Positions 1-8,571 of a stretch of DNA of 64,000 nt are shown one piece after another; position 1 is the first letter of the stretch; each line of letters opens with the position of its first letter. The stretch is from Alcanivorax sp. (GTDB lineage: Bacteria > Pseudomonadota > Gammaproteobacteria > Pseudomonadales > Alcanivoracaceae): positions 176,803 through 240,802 of the forward strand of contig JAIUME010000005.1 of NCBI GenBank assembly GCA_022565695.1, in the 5' to 3' direction. The translations under genes were made by a program, and so were the position numbers. The notes under the pieces were generated by a model. The model saw only the letters and a program-made list of their open reading frames with translations, was not told the origin of the DNA and made no database searches.

Positions 1-130
1 TTCTTGCGGTGGTGTGCAGCGATCAGTCCAAACTAGGCCAGCTGATATGGTCCGCCAACCACTGCTGCACCGAGATCTCCAAGGCACTCAAAAAAACCAA
101 TAATCAAACTACCACAAAAAGGAAAATACC

Positions 131-134
<4 letters not shown>
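1..134 (+). CDS. C-terminal end of a roadblock/LC7-like protein (partial)
   Basis: Only the last 43 codons lie in the window, read in frame 3. The peptide LAVVCSDQSKLGQLIWSA and the lysine-rich tail resemble the last strand and helix of roadblock/LC7 (MglB-like) domains, which regulate small Ras-like GTPases in bacteria. The other two forward frames lack this resemblance. Its TGA stop at 132-134 overlaps the ATG of the next gene, which points to translational coupling. The family call is inference from a short segment. The missing 5' part could show whether a GTPase gene lies upstream. Confidence 0.5.
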
Positions 135-648
<514 letters not shown>

Positions 649-677
649 TGGTTTGAGCCTGTGAACTCAGAACGGAA

Positions 678-707
678 AAGCCCGGCCATCATGCCGGGCT
701 TCTTCAT
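678..707 (+). terminator. Rho-independent terminator-like hairpin
   Basis: A perfect 9-bp stem (AAGCCCGGC paired with GCCGGGCTT) around a 6-nt loop is followed by a short pyrimidine-rich tract. It lies 30 bp after the thiolase remnant and probably ends transcription of the former thiolase gene and the roadblock pair. The stretch from 709 to 884 holds nothing else recognisable. Confidence 0.6.
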
Positions 708-884
708 AACGCGACGACGTCCAACCTCGCTCTCGGACACCCGGACACTCGAAGCGTATCCGGGGAGGGCTCTTCACGTTTCTGACGAGGACAATGGCGG
801 GCCAAAAAGTGCAGGAACCAGTATTTCTCATAGGTCTCCAATCCCGCAATCGCGTGTCGTTTTCACGCATTTCCTGCTGTTATG

Positions 885-1559
885 TCATTCGAATCGATGG
901 AAGGCATCCAGGGCATCTTGCCTGATTTTCAAAGGATTCATCCCGGCCCTTCTTAGCAGCATTTCGAGCCCATGCTTTTGTATGTCTTCATTTGGGACGC
1001 TTTCGTAGACCAAAGCCGCCATAACCAGTCCTGCATCCATATTCAAGGCCAGGGAAGAGTAATAGTGCGGCATCCATTCAAGTGCTAACGCATAAGCTCC
1101 TGCCACGGCAAATACATCATCCAGGGAATCCGCATTCGCTGTGCCGATCTTGCTCGCATCAGCATCCAGACGCCACTCACCCTCAGCTTCGCGGAATACC
1201 AGGATATCGCCTTTTGGTCCATGGTATTCCTTCATGCTTAATAGGGATTCGACCAAGTTATACGCAGATACATCTGGGGCCCAAGGGGCCCAGCTTACAA
1301 TGCTCTCAAATTCTTCGAGGTTTGCTTGACTGAAACGGTTCAAGTATTCGCTCTTGAACCTGAAGTAAATAAGGTTGGACTTGGCCAATCCCAGGAAGCT
1401 TTCTCTTCGCTCATCGCTGCCATCAATCAGGTGTGCGCACTCTTTGTTAAATATGTATCCATCGAGGCATTTATCGACGAAATCGCCCAACACCTCTGCA
1501 TGCGCATAGCTTGTAAGCGCAGCCCCAATGAATAGTATAAGCGCACGTAGAAATCTCAT
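885..1559 (-). CDS. Secreted protein of unknown function
   Basis: The 224-residue product starts with a typical signal peptide (MRFLRALILFIGAALTSYAHA, cleavage likely after AHA). The mature part is soluble with few recognisable motifs: three cysteines near residues 30-45, an acidic central region and a helical C-terminus. I start it at the ATG at 1559 because GGGGGAAAG precedes it and the signal peptide begins there; an upstream in-frame extension is rich in Met and Cys and lacks homology-like structure. It stands alone between the thiolase remnant and alkB. No family is recognised, and the function is unknown. Confidence 0.6.
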   Translation of the reverse strand: MRFLRALILFIGAALTSYAHAEVLGDFVDKCLDGYIFNKECAHLIDGSDERRESFLGLAKSNLIYFRFKSEYLNRFSQANLEEFESIVSWAPWAPDVSAYNLVESLLSMKEYHGPKGDILVFREAEGEWRLDADASKIGTANADSLDDVFAVAGAYALALEWMPHYYSSLALNMDAGLVMAALVYESVPNEDIQKHGLEMLLRRAGMNPLKIRQDALDAFHRFE

Positions 1560-1798
1560 CTTTCCCCCGAGATACAATAGACATAAGGACGCCAGACACG
1601 CTACCGCCCTACCCGACATCCCGTGCATTACGCATGCAGCGGCGAGCATCATCATTAGTCGCATATTGATAGCGTAGCGGACAGCGCCTCTACCGGGCGC
1701 TTGTCCTGTATGCCAGTAACCCTTCCCCGATACTGCCCCGCCAGAAATGTGATGGCAACCCGTAATCGGCATCAGGATGCCCACAGGCAGGCAGCATT

Positions 1799-2950
1799 TC
1801 AGGCGACGGTGTTATTGATCCTCGGCCGCTCACGAAACAGTTGGTCCATTTCGCCCTGGTAGTAGGCCTCTACGCGGGGGTTCATCACCTTCTTCCACAG
1901 GGGCGGGATCAGTGCCAGCACATACATGGCGGCGTAGCCGCCGGGCAGTTGCGGGCTGTCTTCATAGTGACGCAGCACCTGATAGCGGCGCTTGCCGTAG
2001 GCGTGGTGGTCGCTGTGGCGTTGCAGCTGGAACAGGGCCAGGTTGGTCAGGAAGTAATTGGAGTTCCAGCTGTGTGCCGGGGTAACGCGCTCGTATTTGC
2101 CGTTGTCCAGGATGCGGCGGTGCAGGCCGTAGTGTTCAACATAGTTGATCACTTCCAGGGTGCTACCGGCCACCAGGCCCACCAGCAGGAAGAACACGGC
2201 GCCCTGCCAGCCCCAGAGCAGGAAGAATGACAGTGCGAACAGGCCGCTGATTGCATACCACCAGATCAGTTCGTTGTGCAGGCTCAGGGGGTGCTTGCCC
2301 TTGCGCTTGAGGCGTTGGGCTTCCAGTTGCCAGGCGGTGAGGAAGTTGTGCGCCAGGGCGCGGGGCAGGAAGTGCCAGACGCTCTGGTTGAATTTGGCGG
2401 AGGCGCCGTCGTTGGGCGTGGCGACAAACACATGGTGGCCGCGGATATGCTCGACCTTGAAGCCGGCATAGCAGACGCTGGCGAGCAGCAGCCCGCCGAA
2501 GCCGCTCTCGATCTTCGCGTCCTTGTGCACCAGCTCATGGGCCAGCACGATGCCGATGGCGCCGCCAAGCGTGCCGATCGACAGGATCCAGCCGGCCTGG
2601 CCGAGCAGTGAATAGCTGTTGGTGGCAAAGATATGCCCGGCGAAGTACAGCACCGCCAGCCACACTGAGCCCAGAATAAAGGGGAAGACGCGATAGAGGC
2701 GCTCCCGGGTCATGGCGGGCACGTCGGTGTGTTCGTCGGGGTTGCTGGGGTCTTTGCCGACGATGTAGTCCATCAGTGGGACGATGCCGAACACGGTGAA
2801 GTAGATCAGCCAGGCCCAGTAATCCTGGGTACCGGATTCGCGGCCCATATAAGCCGCCAGCGGCAGCACGGGCAGGACTGCCAGCCAGAACAGCAGGAAG
2901 CCCCACTTCTTTATGCGCATCATGGTGTTGGGGTCGATATTCTCAAGCAT
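1799..2950 (-). CDS. alkB: Alkane 1-monooxygenase (integral-membrane diiron alkane hydroxylase)
   Basis: This 383-residue protein hydroxylates the terminal methyl group of medium-chain n-alkanes in the inner membrane, taking electrons from rubredoxin. The membrane histidine motifs are all present: HELVH near residue 138, EHIRGHH near 167, NYVEHYGLHRR near 269 and LQRHSDHHAY near 309, the last two being AlkB signatures. Several hydrophobic segments lie at about 15-35, 45-62, 92-108, 120-140 and 230-265. Length is slightly below the 400 residues of classic AlkB. No rubredoxin, rubredoxin reductase or AlkS-type regulator gene is next to it, so its redox partners must be encoded elsewhere. Two palindromes lie just upstream. 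Confidence 0.95.
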   Translation of the reverse strand: MLENIDPNTMMRIKKWGFLLFWLAVLPVLPLAAYMGRESGTQDYWAWLIYFTVFGIVPLMDYIVGKDPSNPDEHTDVPAMTRERLYRVFPFILGSVWLAVLYFAGHIFATNSYSLLGQAGWILSIGTLGGAIGIVLAHELVHKDAKIESGFGGLLLASVCYAGFKVEHIRGHHVFVATPNDGASAKFNQSVWHFLPRALAHNFLTAWQLEAQRLKRKGKHPLSLHNELIWWYAISGLFALSFFLLWGWQGAVFFLLVGLVAGSTLEVINYVEHYGLHRRILDNGKYERVTPAHSWNSNYFLTNLALFQLQRHSDHHAYGKRRYQVLRHYEDSPQLPGGYAAMYVLALIPPLWKKVMNPRVEAYYQGEMDQLFRERPRINNTVA

Positions 2951-2985
2951 GGGTCTGTCTCCGGACCGGTCAATGAATGATGATT

Positions 2986-3027
2986 ACATTGAACAATGTC
3001 ACGGTTGACGATGTATTGATCTACATC
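2986..3027 (-). promoter_or_regulatory. Candidate operators upstream of alkB
   Basis: Two inverted repeats lie in the 120 bp between the toxin gene and the alkB start. One is ACATTG-AA-CAATGT at 2986-2999 and the other is GATGTA, a 6-bp spacer, then TACATC at 3010-3027. They are 36 to 77 bp upstream of the alkB ATG, where a regulator of alkane induction could bind. No clear -35/-10 pair was identified. Regulatory use is inference. Confidence 0.4.
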
Positions 3028-3070
3028 AACAGCCCATTTCGTGCCGATTCCGGAAGACGACCCAGGAGAC

Positions 3071-3361
3071 TCACCATCGCTCAGGCAGTTTCCTGGCGGC
3101 ATGAAACACCCGAAGCACCTCGACCCGCTCCGGGCGACCGCTGACCCGGTAAGGCACGATATACGGCGTGCCCGGCACCACTATCTCGCGGGTGCCGGGT
3201 AAACGGCCTGGATGGCCGAGGGCGGGGTTATCGGTGAGCAGAGACACACTATTGTGGATGCGCGCGACCAGTTCGCGGGCAGCTTCAGGGTTCTCTCGGG
3301 CGATGTATTCGGCTTCCTGGTCCGGGTTATTCAGGGCTTTCCTTAGCCACTTAATCTCCAT
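3071..3361 (-). CDS. RelE/ParE-family toxin
   Basis: The 96-residue protein has the ParE/RelE fold pattern: a helix with EYIARENPEAARELVARIH, the segment NPALGHPGRLPGTREIVVPG, then the strands YIVPYRVSG and VEVLRVFHAARKLP. ParE-type members poison DNA gyrase and RelE-type members cleave mRNA; the sequence is closer to ParE but the target is not proven. It starts 11 bp before the end of the antitoxin gene, so the two are co-translated antitoxin first. The module sits directly upstream of alkB on the same strand, so read-through from it could reach alkB. Confidence 0.88.
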   Translation of the reverse strand: MEIKWLRKALNNPDQEAEYIARENPEAARELVARIHNSVSLLTDNPALGHPGRLPGTREIVVPGTPYIVPYRVSGRPERVEVLRVFHAARKLPERW

Positions 3362-3599
3362 TCACCCCCCATTTGGACAGCACCGTGCCCACCTCTTCCG
3401 GGGTGGCGAAGTCGCCGGCATCGGCCTCGCGGACAGCCTGCCGCAGCTCTCGTACCTGCCATTCGTTCAGCTCGATAAACTCACGGATCGCCTCGGCCGC
3501 CAGGAACGACTTGCTGCGCCGGGTGGCCCCGGCGAGCTGGTCCAGCCGGGCCTTGAGCTCGGGGGGCAAGCGGATGGTCATGGTGGTGGACTCTGGCAT
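3351..3599 (-). CDS. Ribbon-helix-helix antitoxin (CopG/ParD-like)
   Basis: This 82-residue protein opens with a ribbon-helix-helix DNA-binding domain (TMTIRLPPELKARLDQLA, then RSKSFLAAEAIREFI) and ends with an acidic tail that would wrap the toxin. It is the partner of the ParE-like toxin, which its 3' end overlaps by 11 bp. Such antitoxins neutralise the toxin and repress their own operon. The 70 bp upstream holds partial repeats of TGTGCGG/TGTGTAC type, which may be the operator. Confidence 0.88.
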   Translation of the reverse strand: MPESTTMTIRLPPELKARLDQLAGATRRSKSFLAAEAIREFIELNEWQVRELRQAVREADAGDFATPEEVGTVLSKWGVNGD

Positions 3600-3669
3600 G
3601 GCAGGGCCTCGATGTGTGCGGTTGTGTACATCCTAGCACAGGCCGCGGCCGAGCGCGCCGCTGCGCCGC

Positions 3670-4788
3670 TCAGTCCATGGGGCTCATGTCCAGGAAATCA
3701 CTGCAGAACTCGAAGCGCAGGGTGCGTGTGGCTTCGGCGCTGAACACCTGCATGAACACGGCGTGGGAGGCGCCCGCCGTGAATACAATCCGCAAGCCGG
3801 TATCGTTGGCGCCCGCGACGTCGAGAACGCCGATGCTGGGGCAGCGGAGGCCAAACAGGCTGCCCAGGCCGAGGAAGTCCGGCTGGAATCGGACTTCGTC
3901 CACGGAGGGCGGTGATTCCGGGATGAGATCGAAGCCCAGGTCACGCCCGTCGACATCGAACAGCCCTGCGTCGTCAACGCGGATGCGGCCTTCTATGGCA
4001 ATGCGCGCTTCCCGGGTAATCAGGCTTGCGCCGCCGTTGTTCTCGATATCGAAGACCTTATCCGCCACCAGGCGCGCGTTGCGGCCCAGATCAATGCCCA
4101 GTTGCTGTGGCTCTGCGCCTTCTCCGGCCGGCGTCACCGTCTGCGAGAAGCGCAGGTCGCGTGCCTCATACTCCCAGCGGAGACGATAGTCCTCACCTTC
4201 GCCGGGATACAGGCCCGGCGCCACCACACCGACGCGGCGGGTGATGCTGCCCGAAAACTCATTACTTACTGTCATGCCGTCGGTTAACCGCTCTTCATGG
4301 AGGGTCATCGGGCCAGACAGCGCATGGTGATCCTGGATGCCCTCGGCTTCCAGCCCGGGCCCTGGCGGGAAGCCGACTTCAAACTCTGGCCAGTCACGAT
4401 CAGGGCCGCGATCCAGTGTGAAGCTGGCTGTGGTATCGAAGTCGTCCGTATCAAACCGGCAGGCCTCGGCGATGAGCCGTTCATCAAAGCGCTCGGACGT
4501 CAATTCACGCCGTTCTACCCTGCCACTGGTGTCGCAGTCGACCTGGCCGGTTTGCGTGCCCGTCACGTCAAGCACAACAAGCTCCGCCACGGTATCCAGC
4601 AGCTGCGGTATCAGCGGCAGGATCGCCAGATCACGGTACGCCGCCACCGCCACGGCCAGCGCATTGTCGTCGGTCACTTCGCCCAGCGTGCCGCCGCTTC
4701 CGCCACTACTGGATGAGCCACCACAACCCGCCAGCGCGACCAGCATGGCCACGGACAAACTCGCACGTTTGATATTGATTGATTTCAT
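3670..4788 (-). CDS. Outer-membrane or periplasmic lipoprotein, unknown function
   Basis: The 372-residue product begins with a lipoprotein signal (MKSINIKRASLSVAMLVALA then GC at the lipobox), followed by a Ser/Gly linker. The rest is beta-rich with many charged residues, and two cysteines near the C-terminus (LRCPSIG and FEFCSDF) could form a disulfide. The start at 4788 is favoured by GAGGAACGACTC just upstream. The sequence is in the style of the Gly/Ser-linker lipoproteins abundant in this window, such as the one at 14231. No family was recognised. Confidence 0.7.
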   Translation of the reverse strand: MKSINIKRASLSVAMLVALAGCGGSSSSGGSGGTLGEVTDDNALAVAVAAYRDLAILPLIPQLLDTVAELVVLDVTGTQTGQVDCDTSGRVERRELTSERFDERLIAEACRFDTDDFDTTASFTLDRGPDRDWPEFEVGFPPGPGLEAEGIQDHHALSGPMTLHEERLTDGMTVSNEFSGSITRRVGVVAPGLYPGEGEDYRLRWEYEARDLRFSQTVTPAGEGAEPQQLGIDLGRNARLVADKVFDIENNGGASLITREARIAIEGRIRVDDAGLFDVDGRDLGFDLIPESPPSVDEVRFQPDFLGLGSLFGLRCPSIGVLDVAGANDTGLRIVFTAGASHAVFMQVFSAEATRTLRFEFCSDFLDMSPMD

Positions 4789-5198
4789 GAGTCGTTCCTC
4801 CCGCCGGTAGCCTAGCAAGAGGAACGATGGGGCGGGTATCACCCAAACGGGGTCGCCGCGCACTCACACACGCGGACAGGGGGTCAGGTCTCACATTTCC
4901 CAACTCTCACACCAAACAGCCGCAGCTCAAAAACTGCCGCGCGGGCTGATCTCTTACCAAATGGATTGAAGAAGGCACTCAGGAACTAAAAGCAAGGGCA
5001 CTAAAACAAGGGCACTAAAAATTGACGCACCAATAAACAGTGGCAGTTCGCGCAAGCATCAGGGGGGGGCTAATGGGGACTCACAATGGGGACGGCTCCT
5101 CCATCCCCATTTCAATATCTTACACCACCAGGGGATTGCGGCAAGCCCCTGGCCCTGCCCTACATTCACCGGCTCAATTCACCGAGCGGAAGAAACAT
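4789..5198. other. Intergenic region with family A repeat and G-rich stretches
   Basis: This 410-bp divergent gap contains a family A repeat copy at 4879-4900. It also holds a G-rich segment around 5060-5100 in which GGGGAC and AATGGGGAC recur, resembling a decayed repeat. No protein-coding segment with a ribosome-binding site was seen here. Promoters for the lipoprotein gene (leftward) and the monooxygenase gene (rightward) must lie here but could not be assigned. Confidence 0.5.
4879..4900 (+). repeat. Family A dispersed repeat, copy 1
   Basis: GGGGGTCAGGTCTCACATTT matches the reverse complement of the family A core with one mismatch (ACA for CCA). It lies in the divergent gap between the lipoprotein and FAD-monooxygenase genes. 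Confidence 0.8.
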
Positions 5199-6716
5199 AT
5201 GTCGATCAACAAGCATGCAGTAGTGATTGCTGGCGCAGGCCCGACAGGCCTGATGCTGGCGGGAGAGTTGGCGCTGGCCGGCGTTGATGTCGCCATTGTC
5301 GAGAAGCGCGTCAGCCAGGAGCTTGCTGGCTCGCGCGCGGGTGGCCTGCACCCCCGTACAATCGAGATCCTTGATCAGCGCGGCATTGCCGGGCGGTTCC
5401 TGTCGGAGGGGCAGACGGCACAGGTCGGGCAGTTCTGTGGCGTGCCTTTGGATATCAGCGACTTCCCTACCCGGCATCCCTACTCGCTCGGGCTGTGGCA
5501 GAGTCACATTGAACGCATACTGGCTGGCTGGGTGGGCGAGCTTGGGGTGGCCATCTATCGCGGGCATGAGGTGTGCGGTTTTACCCAAGACAACGCCGGT
5601 GTCGACGTCGAACTGTCCGGCGGCCAGTCGCTGCGAGCTGAGTATCTCGTCGGGTGCGACGGCGGGCGCAGCGTGGTCCGCAAAATAGCCGGCATTGAGT
5701 TCGCTGGCTGGGACCCGACCCGGAGCAGCCTGATCGCGGAAGTCGAGTTCGCCGAAGAAGCGGAATGGGGCACACGCGAAGATGCGATTGGTATCCATGG
5801 TCTCGGCAGAGTGGACTATCAGATCCACGACGGCGAGGTGGTCTACGCGGATAGCGGGCCGGTGCGTGTCATGGTGACGGAAGCGCATATCGGGCCTGCT
5901 GGCGAACCCACTCTGCATGATCTCAGCGACGCGCTCATCGCGGTTTACGGCACCGATTACGGGGCCCACAGCCCCGCCTGGATATCCAGATTTACCGATA
6001 TGACCCGGCAGGCCGTGACGTACCGCGACAGACGGGTCCTGCTGGCGGGCGACGCGGCACACGTGCATGCCCCCGAGGGCGCCCGGGGCTTACAAATTGG
6101 TGTGCAGGATGCGGCAAACCTCGGATGGAAGCTCGCCCAGGTGGTCAAGGGGACTTCACCGGACAGCCTTCTGGATACCTACCACGCCGAGCGGCACCCG
6201 GTCGCCGCCCGCGTATTGCGCACCACGCTGGCACACCTGGCGCTCCGCCGCCCGGACGAGCGCATGCAGGCGCTGCGCGAGACGATTGTCGACTACCTCA
6301 TGACAGACGAATCCCGCAGGCGACTCGCTGCGATGATGTTTGATCTCGACATTCACTATGACCTGGGCGAAGGACACCCGCTGCTCGGACGCCGGATGCC
6401 CGATCTCGATCTGGCCACCGCGCAGGGCCCACTGCGGGTTTTCGCTCTGCTGCACGGCGGTCGGCCGGTGCTACTTAATCTTGGCGAACCCGGCAGCGTC
6501 GATATCTCCCCCTGGGCAGACCGGATGCAGAGGGTCGACGCCACATACGCTGGTAAATGGGAGTTGCCAGCGCTGGGTGCAATTACTGCGCCCGATGCCG
6601 TACTGATCAGGCCCGATGGTTATGTGGCCTGGGTCGCCCAGGCCGGAGAACAAACCCGGCAGGGGCTCGCTGATGCACTAACCTTCTGGTTCGGACCGCC
6701 TGCAGCGATGGCATAA
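5199..6716 (+). CDS. FAD-dependent aromatic-type monooxygenase
   Basis: This 505-residue flavoprotein belongs to the PheA/TfdB/PgaE-like group of class A flavin hydroxylases, which use NAD(P)H and O2 to hydroxylate aromatic or polyketide-like substrates. Visible motifs are the ADP-binding GAGPTGLMLAGELA at about 11-24, the central LVGCDGGRSVVRK (DG motif) near 150 and LLAGDAAHVHAPEGARG (GD motif) near 280. The C-terminal thioredoxin-like domain is present, so the length is normal. I start it at the ATG at 5199, where the FAD motif follows within ten residues; an upstream extension through G-rich intergenic DNA is unlikely. The substrate is unknown, and rifampicin-monooxygenase-like activity cannot be excluded. 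Confidence 0.88.
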   Translation: MSINKHAVVIAGAGPTGLMLAGELALAGVDVAIVEKRVSQELAGSRAGGLHPRTIEILDQRGIAGRFLSEGQTAQVGQFCGVPLDISDFPTRHPYSLGLWQSHIERILAGWVGELGVAIYRGHEVCGFTQDNAGVDVELSGGQSLRAEYLVGCDGGRSVVRKIAGIEFAGWDPTRSSLIAEVEFAEEAEWGTREDAIGIHGLGRVDYQIHDGEVVYADSGPVRVMVTEAHIGPAGEPTLHDLSDALIAVYGTDYGAHSPAWISRFTDMTRQAVTYRDRRVLLAGDAAHVHAPEGARGLQIGVQDAANLGWKLAQVVKGTSPDSLLDTYHAERHPVAARVLRTTLAHLALRRPDERMQALRETIVDYLMTDESRRRLAAMMFDLDIHYDLGEGHPLLGRRMPDLDLATAQGPLRVFALLHGGRPVLLNLGEPGSVDISPWADRMQRVDATYAGKWELPALGAITAPDAVLIRPDGYVAWVAQAGEQTRQGLADALTFWFGPPAAMA

Positions 6717-6989
6717 CACAAGCACAAGGTTCACCTGAACAAAACTGACCACCACCTGAAGCGGCAGGAGAATATATAGCGGCCACGCTGGCCTGGCACC
6801 TTCGGCCAGCAGCCATATCGGAAAGGTGAGGATATATGCAAAGCACTGTGTGACAAACGCGAACACATGGTCCACGGCGGTCCACTGTTCCTTGAACCCC
6901 AGGCCCAAAGCAACGCCAAGGAGAAGAAACCACGTCACACAGGCAACGAAAAAGTGGATGGCCGTGTACAGCACTATTTTTCCAGGCAT
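6678..6989 (-). CDS. Small four-helix membrane protein
   Basis: The 103-residue product has about three or four hydrophobic segments (for example VLYTAIHFFVACVTWFLLLG, VFAFVTQCFAYILTFPIWLL and LYILLPLQVVVSFVQVNLVL) and few charged residues apart from the ends. The start follows GAGAGCAAGAGA. Its last 13 codons overlap the 3' end of the monooxygenase gene on the other strand. No family or function is recognised. Confidence 0.6.
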   Translation of the reverse strand: MPGKIVLYTAIHFFVACVTWFLLLGVALGLGFKEQWTAVDHVFAFVTQCFAYILTFPIWLLAEGARPAWPLYILLPLQVVVSFVQVNLVLVLCHRCRRSEPEG

Positions 6990-7020
6990 TCTCTTGCTCT
7001 CAGACTGATGCGCAAGAACA

Positions 7021-7044
7021 GGGGGGTCAGGTCTCCCATTTCCC
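7021..7044 (+). repeat. Family A dispersed repeat, copy 2 (overlaps toxin stop codon)
   Basis: GGGGGGTCAGGTCTCCCATT continues as TCCC and matches the family A core exactly. Read on the minus strand it encodes the last residues and the TGA stop of the ParE-like gene at 7027-7347, so the repeat has been recruited as the gene's 3' end. Confidence 0.85.
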
Positions 7045-7347
7045 AGTCAGAGCGACTTCGATATCCATACCCAGCTGTCTCTCACTCCGCCAGACCCGCA
7101 GGAGCATAATCTCCGTCGCTTGCCTCAGATAGACAATACGAAATGGTGCATGGATCAACTCCCGGATGTAATCCAGATTGAATTCCGGAACAATTCGGCC
7201 AGCGTCAGGGTGACGTTTCAGCATTTCTGAATGCGTCAAAATAGCATCGACATACCCATCACCGATATGCGGCACGTCCTGCGCTTTGTAGTACTCCTGA
7301 ATGGCCTGCAAATCCTCAAGGGCAGACTTTGCAACACGTAATTCCAT
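7027..7347 (-). CDS. RelE/ParE-family toxin
   Basis: The 106-residue protein matches the ParE pattern: MELRVAKSALEDLQAIQEYY at the N-terminus, then HPDAGRIVPEF, then the strands REL-IHAPFRIVYLR and IMLLRVWRSERQL. Natural homologues usually end soon after the WRSER motif; here the C-terminus continues to GKWET, which is encoded by a dispersed repeat. It directly follows the Phd-type antitoxin gene with no gap, so the pair is one operon transcribed leftward. The target (gyrase or mRNA) is not decided by sequence. Confidence 0.88.
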   Translation of the reverse strand: MELRVAKSALEDLQAIQEYYKAQDVPHIGDGYVDAILTHSEMLKRHPDAGRIVPEFNLDYIRELIHAPFRIVYLRQATEIMLLRVWRSERQLGMDIEVALTGKWET

Positions 7348-7617
7348 TTACTTAATACCCAACGTTTTCCTTGCTTCCTCCAGAGACACGGTATCGCCCT
7401 CACGCACATCCATGAGCCCTTGCGCCACCGCTTTGACAAACCGCAGTTCCTCTGCGGTTCTTTCATAATCTTCAAGACCCTGAACAACCGCCACACCTCG
7501 GCCACGGCTGGTCAGCAGGATTGGTCGATGGGTATCCTGGGCGCGACCAACAACCTTTCCGGGATTGATCTTCAGGTCTGACAGAGGAACGACATCCTCG
7601 GAAAACTTCACTGGCAT
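7348..7617 (-). CDS. Phd/YefM-family antitoxin
   Basis: This 89-residue protein has the Phd/YefM N-terminal DNA-binding fold (VVPLSDLKINPGKVVGRAQ, then RPILLTSRGRGVAVVQGLEDYE) and a C-terminal toxin-binding helix with SLEEARKTLG. I start it at the ATG at 7617 rather than a GTG nine bases earlier because CAGGTG stands six bases ahead of the ATG. It neutralises the adjacent toxin and should repress its own promoter through the palindrome at 7639-7662. Confidence 0.88.
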   Translation of the reverse strand: MPVKFSEDVVPLSDLKINPGKVVGRAQDTHRPILLTSRGRGVAVVQGLEDYERTAEELRFVKAVAQGLMDVREGDTVSLEEARKTLGIK

Positions 7618-7638
7618 GGGAATCACCTGAGCGATATA

Positions 7639-7672
7639 ACAGGTGCTATTATTAGCACCTGTAAACAGGTGC
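7639..7672 (-). promoter_or_regulatory. Promoter and operator of the Phd/ParE module
   Basis: ACAGGTGCTA and its exact complement TAGCACCTGT form a 10-bp inverted repeat with a 4-bp spacer (7639-7662). A third half-site, ACAGGTGC, follows at 7665-7672. On the minus strand TTGACC and TAATAA are 18 bp apart and enclose the sites, so the operator overlaps the core promoter. The ATG is 21 bp downstream. This is the arrangement expected for autorepression by a Phd-type antitoxin. Confidence 0.75.
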
Positions 7673-7695
7673 GGTCAATAGACCTGTAGAGATGA

Positions 7696-8397
7696 CTAGT
7701 GGGCACTTTTCCGGGCACGCCCTGCACCAGGCTCTGCATGCAGCATGCCCTGCCCGTCTCGGGGTGGCACCAGCCCCAGCCGGGCGGCGCGGAAGGCAGC
7801 TTCGGCCCGGTTGGAGACGCCCAGTTTGCGGTAGATGTTGCGGGTGTAGGTGGCCACCGTGCTGGTGGAAATATCGAGGGCGTTGGCGATGTCGCCACGG
7901 TTGAAGCCGCGGGCGAGCATGCTCACTACGGTGGTTTCCCGGCTGCTGAGCGCTCTGACTTCTCTGGCGGTATCCAGGCCGCTGCGGAAATGATCCAGTA
8001 TGCGCAGCATGATACGCGGCGACAGGGGCGGCTCGCCCCGGGCAGTACCCTCCAGCAATCGGCCGAGTTCGGCACAGGTTTCATCCTTGAGGAGGTAGCC
8101 GTGCGCACCGGCGCGTAGCAGCGGCAGCATCTGGTGATCTGCCTGCGGGTCGGTGACGATCACCACATAGGTATCCGGGCGGCACAACAGCATCCGGCGC
8201 ACCACGTCTTCGCATGGCGCATCGGGCAGGCGGGTATCCACCAACATCAGGCTGAAGGATTGCTCTGCTGCCTGGGCCATGGCATCCGCCATGGAACCGG
8301 CACAGGCGATGTGGATGTCCGCGAAGGCACCGCGTAACACCTGCGTCAGCCGATCCTGGCTGGCGCTGTCCTGGTCAACAATCAGGGCGCTTTGCAT
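7696..8397 (-). CDS. NarL/FixJ-type response regulator
   Basis: The 233-residue protein has an N-terminal receiver domain (residues 1-120) with acidic residues at VDQD and the phospho-acceptor Asp in LMLVDTRLPDAP, plus the conserved Lys in GYLLKDE. A LuxR-type helix-turn-helix follows at about 150-205 (LSSRETTVVSMLARGFN, then IANALDISTSTVATYTRNIYRKLG). No sensor kinase gene is adjacent, so it is an orphan regulator here. It is transcribed away from a second LuxR-type gene at 8572. The shared 174-bp gap probably carries both promoters. Confidence 0.88.
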   Translation of the reverse strand: MQSALIVDQDSASQDRLTQVLRGAFADIHIACAGSMADAMAQAAEQSFSLMLVDTRLPDAPCEDVVRRMLLCRPDTYVVIVTDPQADHQMLPLLRAGAHGYLLKDETCAELGRLLEGTARGEPPLSPRIMLRILDHFRSGLDTAREVRALSSRETTVVSMLARGFNRGDIANALDISTSTVATYTRNIYRKLGVSNRAEAAFRAARLGLVPPRDGQGMLHAEPGAGRARKSAH

Positions 8398-8571
8398 CCC
8401 CGTTCTGGCCTCCGCCGCCCCCGCGTGCAGGGGCGATCTTGCTCCCCGTCATTGCGCACCAGCGCACAGTTCGCGCGGTACGCCCTCTGATCCAACCCGT
8501 TGCAATCTACCTTCCGGGCGCCAGACGTGACATCCTGCAAATGCACTACACGCGAGACAGGAACCAGCGAC

